A DNA stretch of 64,000 nt from positions 930,001-994,000 of the forward strand of contig OY781097.1 in assembly GCA_963676415.1 (NCBI GenBank), written 5' to 3'. Made by a program: the position numbers and the translations under genes. Of the stretch, positions 44,206-52,963 are shown piece after piece; position 1 is the stretch's first letter, and the number at the start of each line of letters is the position of its first letter. The stretch comes from G963662905 sp963676415 (GTDB lineage Bacteria > Bacteroidota > Bacteroidia > Bacteroidales > WRLA01). The notes beneath the pieces were generated by a model. That model was not told where the DNA came from. It did not search any database and was given only the letters and a program-made list of their open reading frames with translations.

Positions 44206-45405
44206 TTAAGCAATTACGCCCGAGCCAATCAATTCTTCGCCATCGTACCAGGCGGCAAACTGACCGGAGGCAATACCGCGCTGAAGTCTTTCAAATAGGA
44301 TAAACATGCCTTCCTTGCGCATGGTGATTACTGCTTTTTGCAAAGGTTGGCGGTAGCGGATGCGCAGGTCATAATGTCTTGTTTCTCCAATTTCCATTGC
44401 TAAATCGGGGCGCACATAGTGTATTTCATCTTTGGCAATAAACAGTCCCGGGCGGTTGAGTCCGGTATGGCTGTGCCCCATGCCGGTATAGACAATGTTT
44501 TGCTCAATATCCGTTTTGATTACAAACAAAGGTTCTGCTTTTCCGCCCACATTCAATCCTTTGCGCTGGCCAATGGTATAAAATTGTGCGCCAATATGCT
44601 GCCCAACAATGCTTCCGTCCTCTGGTTTGTAGCTGTAATCTGCCGTTAGTTTCCGTAAATTTTCTGTAGGAAGTTCGATGGTGGCATTCATATTATAATC
44701 CGAATAATCGGGATAAGGATATGATGCAGGGATCTCGATGATATCGCCATTGCTGGCTTTGAGTTTTTGTTGCAGGAAAGTGGGCAGATCCACCTTGCCT
44801 ACAAAGCAAATCCCCTGACTGTCTTTTCGGTGCGCTGAAGCCAGTCTCTGCTCGTCGGCTATGCGGCGCACTTCCGGTTTGATGATGTCGCCAATCGGAA
44901 AAAGCGTTTTGGCAAGCTGGTCCTGACTCAGCTGGCAAAGGAAATAGCTCTGGTCTTTATTGGGATCAGTTCCCGCCAGTAATCGGTGGTATTCCTTGCC
45001 GTCTTTTGTGATGGTTTCTTTACGACAGTAGTGGCCTGTCGCAATGAAATCGGCCTGCATTTCTTCGGCCAGTTTCAGGAAGGGATCAAATTTTATTTCT
45101 CGGTTGCACAGTACGTCCGGGTTGGGCGTGCGGCCTTTTTCGTATTCGGCAAACATATAATCGACCACCCTTTGGTGATATTCTTTGCTGAAATCCACCA
45201 CCTGAAAGGGGATGTCGAGTTTGCGCGCCACCAGCTCTGCCACGAGTTTTTCTTCCGTTGCCGGACAATCACCGGAGCGCAAGCCCTCTGTATCATGCCA
45301 GTTGATCATATAAACCGCATGCACATCATAACCCTGCTGCTTGAGCAAATAGGCCGCCACACTCGAATCCACACCTCCGGAAAGGCCAACAATAACTTTC
45401 TTCAT
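44206..45405 (-). CDS. mnmA: tRNA-specific 2-thiouridylase
   Basis: A 399-residue MnmA that adds sulfur to the wobble uridine of Lys, Glu and Gln tRNAs. PP-loop motif GLSGGVDSS, CNREIKFDPF with the first catalytic Cys region, and DSQGICFVG with the second Cys are present. Start MKKVIVG chosen by homology (MTMKKV, two codons earlier, is possible). Confidence 0.96.
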   Translation of the reverse strand: MKKVIVGLSGGVDSSVAAYLLKQQGYDVHAVYMINWHDTEGLRSGDCPATEEKLVAELVARKLDIPFQVVDFSKEYHQRVVDYMFAEYEKGRTPNPDVLCNREIKFDPFLKLAEEMQADFIATGHYCRKETITKDGKEYHRLLAGTDPNKDQSYFLCQLSQDQLAKTLFPIGDIIKPEVRRIADEQRLASAHRKDSQGICFVGKVDLPTFLQQKLKASNGDIIEIPASYPYPDYSDYNMNATIELPTENLRKLTADYSYKPEDGSIVGQHIGAQFYTIGQRKGLNVGGKAEPLFVIKTDIEQNIVYTGMGHSHTGLNRPGLFIAKDEIHYVRPDLAMEIGETRHYDLRIRYRQPLQKAVITMRKEGMFILFERLQRGIASGQFAAWYDGEELIGSGVIA

Positions 45406-45477
45406 TGTCATTATGTTTTTCCGGTTCATTGATAATCAAAAAGATATAAGATTCATCAATACCCGGATTTTGGGCTG

Positions 45478-45485
45478 CAAAATTA
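45478..45485 (-). promoter_or_regulatory. Putative -7 promoter element (TAATTTTG) of mnmA
   Basis: TAnnTTTG match about 75 bp before the mnmA start. Confidence 0.4.
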
Positions 45486-45577
45486 AGGAAAATATATAGT
45501 TTAAAGAGTATCACGATGGATTAAGATATGGTGTCAAGAATGGTTGTCTTTATCTTTTGATAAATTTTTCTATCATG

Positions 45578-46162
45578 CTACTTTCTAGATGTACTTAATA
45601 TCCATTCGGGATACCTGGTTGTTCCCTGATTTTCAATGGTTTTATCTCTTTTGGACATGGAATAAACAATGTTCCCGATCTTATTTGCCTTTTGCTTATC
45701 ATCTAAAACGCCTGGAAGAATATCTAACAGTAACTTATCAATATCGCTTTTTGATGCAACCCCATATCTACGGATAAACTCAAGTATCATCTTTTTGTAA
45801 TGCTCATCTTTAAAACCCCTTTGTTTAATATACGAAGCTTTTTCTCCGGTTGCTTTTGCAATGTGCGATGAGATATAAAAGTTAGGCTTTCTTCCTTCAA
45901 TAAGTTTTCTGGCTTTAAGCTCTTTGGCTTCTGCTTCTGAAATGGGTTTCTTTTATGCCACTTTGTCGGGGAGCATAATGTCGCGTAAACTAAGGTCAGG
46001 TCGTTGTTTTAATTTCCTGGCATAATTGATATCAATTACTTTGCCGGTAATTTGCACTTTAACCTTTCCGTTTGAAAAATCATATTCCGGTAATGGGAAG
46101 AACTTGTTCTTCTGTATGATGAACATCTTTAGTGGCACATTTTGAAACGAAATGCCTGGCAC
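45578..46162 (-). pseudogene. Broken AAA-4/AlbA_2-type ATP-binding protein, C-terminal remnant
   Basis: The frame reads as the C-terminal half of the RecG-like/AlbA_2 (AAA-4) DNA-binding family: FFPLPEYDFSNGKVKVQITG, then after an in-frame TAA stop at 45953-45955 the same frame continues with KKPIS, GRKPNFYIS and KKMILEFIRRYG, ending in a winged-helix part with NKIGNIVYSM. The upstream two thirds are missing: similarity starts near the KMFIIQ segment (about 46130), right where an IS21-like end begins. Clearly decayed. Confidence 0.75.
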
Positions 46163-46186
46163 AGATAGTCAGAAATCAGTGGCACA
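46133..46186. mobile_element. Possible IS21-family terminal repeats (remnant)
   Basis: Three TGGCACA motifs at 46133, 46157 and 46180, spaced 23-24 bp, two followed by GAAACGAA or GAAGCGAA. From memory, Bacteroidota IS21-type ends carry such multiple TGGCACA sites. No transposase genes or matching second end found. Confidence 0.45.
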
Positions 46187-46233
46187 ATACGAAGCGAATT
46201 AGCCACGCATGAACATATCATTTGGATAGCTCT

Positions 46234-49200
46234 TTAAATCACACCTCCAACTCCTTTAAACTTCTCAACGAAAGCAGCTATTTTTTGAAAAACACTCTGT
46301 TTTTTCTTTAAATACCGAGGGTTTAAGGGGCTCATTTTGGGTAAAATCGAATTAAGCTCTGTTCCGTTTTCGCTGGCGTATTCATGTTTTAAAGAAGTGG
46401 TAATATACCGTTTGGCAGCTTCTTCGTTAAGGTTTTCATCTTTAATGAGATGGGTAGCCTCTTCTTTTTGTTTGTGTTGTGCAAAACCAAAGAATGCTTC
46501 AATAATACTTGCCTTATCTTTTATAGTGTCGAGGTCGGTGCTATTAATAAAATCGACCACTAAGCTTTCTTTTGCTCTATTGCCTATACTGGCGCGAATT
46601 ACTCGGCGAATTTCATCTATTAAATCAGCCTTGTTTTTAGTCTTCTTATTGTGCTCAAAAACAAGCTCCAGAATATAATCTAAGTTAATTTCCTGTGATT
46701 TGAGCAAATCGACTTCAAAAACAACATCGTCCCAATCAATATCCGATTCTTCGGGCTCTTTTCCGCTTTTCTCACGACGTAACCAATCACGAATATCGTT
46801 GTAAGTAGAGCGGTAATCCTGAATGGTGCGTTCGGCAGGCACTTTAATTTCCAGCATTGCTTCAATGTCTTCGTCCTTCAGAAAATGGGCTTCTTTGAAG
46901 GATTCTACCGCTTCGGCATCCGATGTATCAATTTGTTGCAATGCCTTTAAATGGGTAAACTCATCGTAGTTTTGAAGTATATTTTCCACACGTAGATATT
47001 CTCCAAAAAGCTTTGCAAATTCTTTTTTCTGCTTTTCTGTTTCAATTTCATCAGGCTTTGGAAATTTTTTGTTTAACTCTTTAACCACTTCAATATATCC
47101 ACGGCGTGCCAGACCTGTGGCTATATCCGTAAAGCCTTCCAAATACTCTTTATAGCTTTTTTCCAATACCACATTTTTTGTGCTGCTATCCCCGAAAAGC
47201 GTGATGGCATCAATTGTTGCCTGTTCTAAATTCCTGAATGTTACAATGTTCCCAAAAGTTTTGGTAGTATCGTAAATGCGGTTGGTACGAGAAAACGCTT
47301 GCATCAAACCGTGATAGCGTAGATTCTTATCGACAAACAATGTGTTGAGTGTAGGGGCATCAAAACCAGTAAGGAACATTCCTACAACAATGAGCAAATC
47401 TATTTCTTTGTTTTTCACCCGTTTTGCCAAATCCCGATAATAGTTTTGAAACTCTTTGCTTTCCACACCATAGTTGCTGCCAAACATTGTATTATAATCA
47501 TTAATGCAAGCGGTTAAAAACTCTTTTGAGCTACTGTCCATTGCCGTAGGTTCAAAATTTTCATCTGGGATTTCACCTATGGCGTTTTGTTCTTCGTTAG
47601 CAGTAAAAGAGAATATGGTAGCAATCCTGAGCGGCTTTTCACTGTCTTTTTGCAGATTGTTGATGGCTTCGTAATAGCATTTGGCAGCATCAATCCCCTG
47701 CACAGCAAACATAGCATTAAAACCTTTTTGACTACCTAGTGCCCTGTGGGTTTTAAGCCTGAAATTTTTGAGAATATATTGTGAAATTTTAGTAATCCGT
47801 TTCGGATGTAAAAACGCTTTTTTGTTTTCGGCAGCAGTTAGTTTCTTCTCATCCTTTTCGTTTTCAATCTTCTTAAACTGAGGACGGACATCATTGTAAT
47901 CTACTTTAAACTTCAATACCTTTTCATCGCGAATAGCATCGGTTATTACGTATGAATGTAATTCACGACCAAAAACACTTGCTGTAGTCTCTGCGCCCAA
48001 TGCATTTTCCGGAAAAATAGGAGTTCCCGTAAAACCAAACTGATAATACTTTTTGAACTTCTTTTTTAGGTTTTTTTGAGCTTCGCCAAATTGAGAGCGG
48101 TGCGCTTCATCAAAAATAAAGACCACTTGCTTATCGAAAATTGGCAACTTGCCCTCCCCTTTCATCAGATTATTCAACTTCTGAATAGTGGTAACAATAA
48201 TTTTATTATCCTCCTTTTCAATATTGCGTTTTAGCCCTGCGGTACTTTCAGAGCCGTTTACACTATCGGGCGAAAAGCGCTGGTACTCCCTCATGGTTTG
48301 GTAGTCAAGGTCTTTTCGGTCAACTACAAAAAATACTTTATCAATAAAATCGAGCTGTGTAGCCAAACGAGCCGCTTTAAAACTGGTCAATGTTTTTCCT
48401 GAACCTGTTGTATGCCAAATAAAACCGCCGCTTTCGGGTTTACTCCAGTTTTTTGCCTGGAAAGCACTGTTGATTTTCCATAAAATACGTTCGGTAGCTG
48501 CTATTTGATAAGGACGCATAATCAGGAGCGTATTGTTCACATCAAATACCGAATAGTTGAGCAATATATTGAGGATGGTGTTCTTCTGAAAAAAGGTTGC
48601 AGTGAAATCTTTCAGGTCTTTGATAAGCGTATTATCAGCCTTTGCCCAGTTCATCGTAAAGTCGAAGCTGTTTTTGTCCCGCTTCACGGTGTTCGCAAAG
48701 TAACGGCTATCTGTTCCGTTTGAGATAACGAAAACCTGCAAATATTTATACAGCGAATTATTGCTGTTAAAACTCTCTTTACTGTAACGGTGTACCTGGT
48801 TAAAAGCTTCCCGGATGGCAACGCCCCGTTTTTTTAGTTCTATTTGCACAAGTGGCAGGCCATTCACCAAAACAGTAACATCGTAACGGTTAGCGTGCAA
48901 ACCCGTTTGCTCAAACTGAGAAATTACCTGTACTTTATTACGGGCGATGTGTTTTTTATCTACGAGGTAGATGTTTTGGATATGCCCATCGTCGAACACA
49001 AAATCGTAGATGTAATCATCATGTATTTTTCGGGTTTTATCTATGATGCTATCGCTTGGCTTGTCTAAGTATTCCTCTAAAAAACGCTCCCATTCACTAT
49101 CTGTAAAAGTGGTGGTGTTCAAGCCTTGCAAGCAGACACGTACATTTGCAAACATTGCCCCGGAAGTGGTAAGCTGTGGCAGATATTCATAACCTTGATT

Positions 49201-49341
49201 ACACAAGTCTTCTATAAACTCTTTCTCCAAACCCGCTTCTGTTTGATAGCTTGGAGGTGTTTCGTGTAGCTCGTTGTACTTTTTGTATTTGTCGAGAACA
49301 ATGAAGTTGTTGGTTTCTGCTATTGGTTTATAACTACTCAT
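46234..49341 (-). CDS. hsdR: Type I restriction endonuclease subunit R (type IC-like)
   Basis: A 1035-residue HsdR, the motor and nuclease of a type I enzyme. The nuclease residues D154, E168 and K170 (QIELKKRG) have the same spacing as D151, E165 and K167 of EcoR124. Helicase motifs are TTGSGKT (311-317), DEAH (411-414) and a later GFTGTP. It is the last gene of a five-gene operon and overlaps the PrrC-like gene by 8 bp. Confidence 0.97.
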   Translation of the reverse strand: MSSYKPIAETNNFIVLDKYKKYNELHETPPSYQTEAGLEKEFIEDLCNQGYEYLPQLTTSGAMFANVRVCLQGLNTTTFTDSEWERFLEEYLDKPSDSIIDKTRKIHDDYIYDFVFDDGHIQNIYLVDKKHIARNKVQVISQFEQTGLHANRYDVTVLVNGLPLVQIELKKRGVAIREAFNQVHRYSKESFNSNNSLYKYLQVFVISNGTDSRYFANTVKRDKNSFDFTMNWAKADNTLIKDLKDFTATFFQKNTILNILLNYSVFDVNNTLLIMRPYQIAATERILWKINSAFQAKNWSKPESGGFIWHTTGSGKTLTSFKAARLATQLDFIDKVFFVVDRKDLDYQTMREYQRFSPDSVNGSESTAGLKRNIEKEDNKIIVTTIQKLNNLMKGEGKLPIFDKQVVFIFDEAHRSQFGEAQKNLKKKFKKYYQFGFTGTPIFPENALGAETTASVFGRELHSYVITDAIRDEKVLKFKVDYNDVRPQFKKIENEKDEKKLTAAENKKAFLHPKRITKISQYILKNFRLKTHRALGSQKGFNAMFAVQGIDAAKCYYEAINNLQKDSEKPLRIATIFSFTANEEQNAIGEIPDENFEPTAMDSSSKEFLTACINDYNTMFGSNYGVESKEFQNYYRDLAKRVKNKEIDLLIVVGMFLTGFDAPTLNTLFVDKNLRYHGLMQAFSRTNRIYDTTKTFGNIVTFRNLEQATIDAITLFGDSSTKNVVLEKSYKEYLEGFTDIATGLARRGYIEVVKELNKKFPKPDEIETEKQKKEFAKLFGEYLRVENILQNYDEFTHLKALQQIDTSDAEAVESFKEAHFLKDEDIEAMLEIKVPAERTIQDYRSTYNDIRDWLRREKSGKEPEESDIDWDDVVFEVDLLKSQEINLDYILELVFEHNKKTKNKADLIDEIRRVIRASIGNRAKESLVVDFINSTDLDTIKDKASIIEAFFGFAQHKQKEEATHLIKDENLNEEAAKRYITTSLKHEYASENGTELNSILPKMSPLNPRYLKKKQSVFQKIAAFVEKFKGVGGVI

Positions 49342-50488
49342 TAGATTCCTCCTCCCAAAAATTATAGTTATCTTTTAAATGCCGTAGCAAAAATGCCACA
49401 GTTTGTTTCTCCGCTGGCGATGGTTCTGCCACTGTTTCATTAGGCAAATTTGAATGAGTTGTAAATTGAATGACTCTGCGATAGTACGTTTCCTGGTCGT
49501 CAGGCAATAGTTTTGCCCATCTTGGAAATCCAAGAAAACTGGCTGTTTTCTCATATAGATTCCTTAATAGAGTAAAGTGAAATTTTTCAATTTTCTCATC
49601 GTCTATTGCTTGCTCAATTATATTTTTCAAATGTAAATGATAGGAGAAGCTACTATTAGAATCCCCCTGCTTAGGTTGGAAATCAAAAGTACCATCCTCA
49701 AAATTACTTAACATATAACAGTCCTTACTTCCCAGTTCGCTATGCAACACATTGTAGAAGAGGGGATTATGTGTTGTAATCATAAATTTCAGGTCTGAAT
49801 TGGTCTTTTTTATCAAATGAGCTAAATCAACAGCTAATTGTATTAAATGATTTTCATCCAACGAACTAACGGGATCGTCAATAAATATATACTTTAACTC
49901 ATTGAATTGATTTGTTTCTCTATCTTCTTCAGGTTCTTTCAGAACTTCTACGACTTGATTAAGCAAACTATAAAAAACACTCCATACAAAATTACTCTCT
50001 TCGCCTTTTGAGATTTTAATTTTTTCAGATGGACTATCATCTCCGCGTTCAAAAGAAAAGGTAACTTCTGAATTTGCTTTTACAGTAATCTCTTCGCCTT
50101 TATCATTTTGCTTTAAATATTCTGCATTAAAATGAGGAGTTAATTTATCATTTGCATAGTGTTGAAAATTACTAATTATATTATTACCTTGTCCCTGCTC
50201 TACTAGCACCCAATTCGTGAAATTATTTGGTTGTATAATTAGCTTTCTGTCTGAATCTGCATCTAAATCATTATCCCAATAAAAAAGGTCTTCTGTAAAC
50301 GCATTATAGTACAAAACCTTTACTCCTGAATCTTCTTGCTCTTCCTCATCTCCATTTTTTGGTGCAATTAATTCTTTAAACTCACGAGACAAACGAGTTT
50401 TGCCTACTCCATTAAAAGCATAGATAAGTTGCACTTTTTTATCACTGCCTTTCAGCTTTTGAGCTATTTCTTGTAATGTTTGCCCCAT
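49334..50488 (-). CDS. PrrC-like anticodon nuclease candidate (ABC-type ATPase)
   Basis: A 384-residue ABC-type ATPase set exactly between hsdS and hsdR, as prrC is in the E. coli prr locus. Walker A GVGKT (27-31), signature SKGE (160-163), Walker B IFIDDP (201-206), D-loop SSLD and a switch His (TTHN, H240) are intact. The C-terminal domain has R309, E313 and H345, with spacing +4 and +32. This matches the R320, E324, H356 ACNase triad of PrrC. It probably nicks a host tRNA anticodon when the partner restriction enzyme is disabled, for example by a phage anti-restriction protein. Coupled to both neighbours (1-bp gap, 8-bp overlap). Confidence 0.8.
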   Translation of the reverse strand: MGQTLQEIAQKLKGSDKKVQLIYAFNGVGKTRLSREFKELIAPKNGDEEEQEDSGVKVLYYNAFTEDLFYWDNDLDADSDRKLIIQPNNFTNWVLVEQGQGNNIISNFQHYANDKLTPHFNAEYLKQNDKGEEITVKANSEVTFSFERGDDSPSEKIKISKGEESNFVWSVFYSLLNQVVEVLKEPEEDRETNQFNELKYIFIDDPVSSLDENHLIQLAVDLAHLIKKTNSDLKFMITTHNPLFYNVLHSELGSKDCYMLSNFEDGTFDFQPKQGDSNSSFSYHLHLKNIIEQAIDDEKIEKFHFTLLRNLYEKTASFLGFPRWAKLLPDDQETYYRRVIQFTTHSNLPNETVAEPSPAEKQTVAFLLRHLKDNYNFWEEESNE

Positions 50489-50489
50489 A

Positions 50490-51746
50490 TTATTCTACTG
50501 CTTTCGGAAAGGTTAATAATTTATCCCTATAATATTCATACTGCTTCCTGCGCAATTCTATCTCTTTAGGCAAACCCTCGCTGATGGATGTTGTTAGCAC
50601 ATCAAATTTATCTAAGATTGAGACAATGCGTTCTTGTTCGGCTAATGGTGGGATGGGGATTTTTAGTTTTGCTAAGTTACTTGCATTAACACGCCGCACT
50701 TTTGCACCAGTTATATATGGCATTTTTTGTCTCTGAAAAGATTCCGTTTGGAAAAAATATGCAACATATTTTGGATTCATATTGTGTTGATAGAAACAAG
50801 CATCACTACTAACAGCAATATCTTCTTTCCCAAGCCAAGCAACAGCTTTACAAACATCTTCGTCATTTTCACTTGTTGTAGCAATTACCAAATCGCCTGT
50901 TTTGGCAATACGTGCCTTTTTGGCGAACTCTTCTGATACAAATGTTTTTGTTTCACTAGCAAATGTTCCATAGTGGGTATATAGCTGACCATAATGAATA
51001 CAGCCAACTCCAGTTTCAGTGAAATCTTTTTTTTGCAAGCCTCCGCCACGGATAAATTCTCCCACTTCCCCCAGCGTCTTCCACTCCACCTCAAATCCGC
51101 GTTCATCTGCGTAATCTGCGGATAATAATTTATCCCGATAATACCCATACTGTTTTTTACGCGCTGTAAGCTCTGCTGTAAGCTCTGCTGTAAGCTCTGC
51201 TGTAAGCTCGGTAAAAGTATCGAGAATACGTACTATTTCTTCTTGTACTTTTAGTGGTGGGATGGGGATTTGGAGTGCTTTAATTATATCCGAATTCAAG
51301 TTGCTTACTGAACCGCTATTAATTTTGCTCAACCAATAATGCTGAACATTTGCAGATGAAAGGAAATGATATAAATAATCCGAATTTAGTTTTTCTCCAA
51401 ATTCTGAGATCGAAGCCCAACCATCGTGAATTGCCCCATCAATATTAAGAATGTAAGGACGTCCAAAACTCATAGAATTAGATATTATAAAATCACCTTT
51501 TTTTAAAAGTCTTGACTTTTTAGCTCCTTCTTGGCTTATTCTTTGCTTTGTGTTTTCTACATATTTTGTAGCAGTTGAGGTGTCACCTATCCTTATCCAA
51601 GGAACACCATTTTTATCATCAGTAATGAATTTTGAAATTGGTCGTGGAGAGGCACCTCGTTGTATTTTTGCCACTTCCCCTAAAGGTTTCCACTCAACCT
51701 TAACACCATCAAGTAGTTTTTCTATGTAATTCATTGTATTTTCCAT
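50490..51746 (-). CDS. hsdS: Type I restriction specificity subunit with TAEL repeats
   Basis: A 418-residue HsdS with two target-recognition domains (about residues 1-170 and 210-385), each closed by a conserved helix (PIPPLKVQEEIVRILD and PIPPLAEQERIVSILD). The central spacer holds three TAEL repeats (182-193), coded by 12-bp tandem DNA repeats. In EcoR124-type enzymes the number of TAEL units sets the spacer length in the recognition site. The two halves sit before KKQYGYYRDKLL and RKQYEYYRDKLL. Its start shares a base with the end of the RhuM-like gene (TAATG). Confidence 0.95.
   Translation of the reverse strand: MENTMNYIEKLLDGVKVEWKPLGEVAKIQRGASPRPISKFITDDKNGVPWIRIGDTSTATKYVENTKQRISQEGAKKSRLLKKGDFIISNSMSFGRPYILNIDGAIHDGWASISEFGEKLNSDYLYHFLSSANVQHYWLSKINSGSVSNLNSDIIKALQIPIPPLKVQEEIVRILDTFTELTAELTAELTAELTARKKQYGYYRDKLLSADYADERGFEVEWKTLGEVGEFIRGGGLQKKDFTETGVGCIHYGQLYTHYGTFASETKTFVSEEFAKKARIAKTGDLVIATTSENDEDVCKAVAWLGKEDIAVSSDACFYQHNMNPKYVAYFFQTESFQRQKMPYITGAKVRRVNASNLAKLKIPIPPLAEQERIVSILDKFDVLTTSISEGLPKEIELRRKQYEYYRDKLLTFPKAVE
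51163..51209 (-). repeat. 12-bp tandem repeats in hsdS (TAEL)
   Basis: Three full units of CTCTGCTGTAAG plus partial units, in frame and coding TAEL. A 12-bp gain or loss keeps frame and can change DNA-site spacing. Confidence 0.9.
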
Positions 51747-52963
51747 TACTTTAAATAGTCCAGGATTAAAAGTGAGTTTTTATCCATTAGGGTAAATGCA
51801 AACCATTTTTTGCCTAAATCTTTTAAGCTTGCACCAATATGGTAAACCTGCTTATCATCGATTATTAAAAACCGGTCGTGCGATCTATTGAATATATTCA
51901 ATGTTAATTTTCCATACTGCTGGTTGAACTTGTTTGCGTCTTGCCGGAGCAGTTTGCTTATTTTTTTGGTGTAAATAGCACATGCAACATTCTGCTTTTT
52001 CTTTGAAAACAGTGCGAGTACCGTGTCGTCAACATAATTATCGATTAAAATAATTTGTTTGTTCGCACTGCGAATAATATCGGCAACCAATACATAAGCA
52101 TCAAAAATTTGCCCATCGAAAAATACACCTTGTTTAGGGGAGAGTTCTTTACTGTCTATTGCTTCAAATATCTGATTGATTTTATTATCTGTTTGTAATT
52201 GTTTTTGTTCCAGATTGCTTAGTCTTATATGGGTTTGTGAGCTGTTTAGAACCAAATTTTTAACTTCTACAAAAGCTCTAATAATTTTTAAGCTAACATC
52301 AATAGCAACTGGAGTTCTTATTACCGCCGAAAGCATAGATACGCCTTGCTCGGTAAAAACAAAAGGTTTTGCACCACCAAAATAGTTGGAATTAGGTATC
52401 ACAGATTGTGATACCATAATGTTTATATCATCGCTGTTTAGCTCAAACATAAAGTCAGATGGGAATCTTTCTATGTTTCTTCTCACGGCTTGTTTCAGCG
52501 TTCTTGTTTCCGTTTTGTAGAACTCTGCCAGGTGCTTATCCAGCATTACCGCCACGCCTCTAATTATAAATATTTTATCGTTAACATGCTTATTTGCAAG
52601 GATTAAAGTGCTTGAGCTTTTCTCCAAAACAGCTGCTGCCCAAGTGCGGAATTGCCCTGCTCGTTCGGGCTTTACTTTATGCCCCAATGCGATAATTATG
52701 TCGAGGTTGTAGAATGTTACATTGTAATTCTTGCCATCGGAAGCAGTTGTTCGGAATTTCCGAACAACTGCATTTTCGTTTAATTCACCTTCCTCAAAAA
52801 TATGTTTTATATGCTCACTAATGTTAGACTTACTCGATTGGTACAAGTCCACTAATTGAGCCTGTGTTAACCATACATTTTCATCTTCTAGCCTTACGTC
52901 AATTTTACTAATCCCATCGGCAGATTGGTATAAAACTATATTTCCTTTTATCCCTTCGCTCAT
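51746..52963 (-). CDS. RhuM/ORF6N/PLD-like fusion protein in RM operon
   Basis: A 405-residue protein with three parts. The N-terminus (to about 125) is RhuM-like (VWLTQAQLVDLYQSSKSNIS, FYNLDIIIALGHKVK). The middle (about 135-235) is an ORF6N DNA-binding-type domain (KQAVRRNIERFPSDFMFEL, FVFTEQGVSMLSAV). The C-terminus (about 285-405) is phospholipase-D-like, with H362, R364 and D369 (SHDRFLIID) and ASLKDLGKKW. It overlaps hsdM by 4 bp (ATGA) and hsdS by 1 bp. Such proteins occur in type I RM operons but their job is not settled; a regulator or an extra nuclease is possible. Confidence 0.8.
   Translation of the reverse strand: MSEGIKGNIVLYQSADGISKIDVRLEDENVWLTQAQLVDLYQSSKSNISEHIKHIFEEGELNENAVVRKFRTTASDGKNYNVTFYNLDIIIALGHKVKPERAGQFRTWAAAVLEKSSSTLILANKHVNDKIFIIRGVAVMLDKHLAEFYKTETRTLKQAVRRNIERFPSDFMFELNSDDINIMVSQSVIPNSNYFGGAKPFVFTEQGVSMLSAVIRTPVAIDVSLKIIRAFVEVKNLVLNSSQTHIRLSNLEQKQLQTDNKINQIFEAIDSKELSPKQGVFFDGQIFDAYVLVADIIRSANKQIILIDNYVDDTVLALFSKKKQNVACAIYTKKISKLLRQDANKFNQQYGKLTLNIFNRSHDRFLIIDDKQVYHIGASLKDLGKKWFAFTLMDKNSLLILDYLK

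Noticed and set aside
45953..45955. In-frame TAA stops in two pseudogenes considered as stop-codon reassignment
   Set aside because: All other genes in the window end normally at TAA, and the broken genes are also truncated.
51163..51209. Tandem 12-bp units considered as a CRISPR array or a minisatellite
   Set aside because: They have no spacers and are in frame inside hsdS, coding TAEL.
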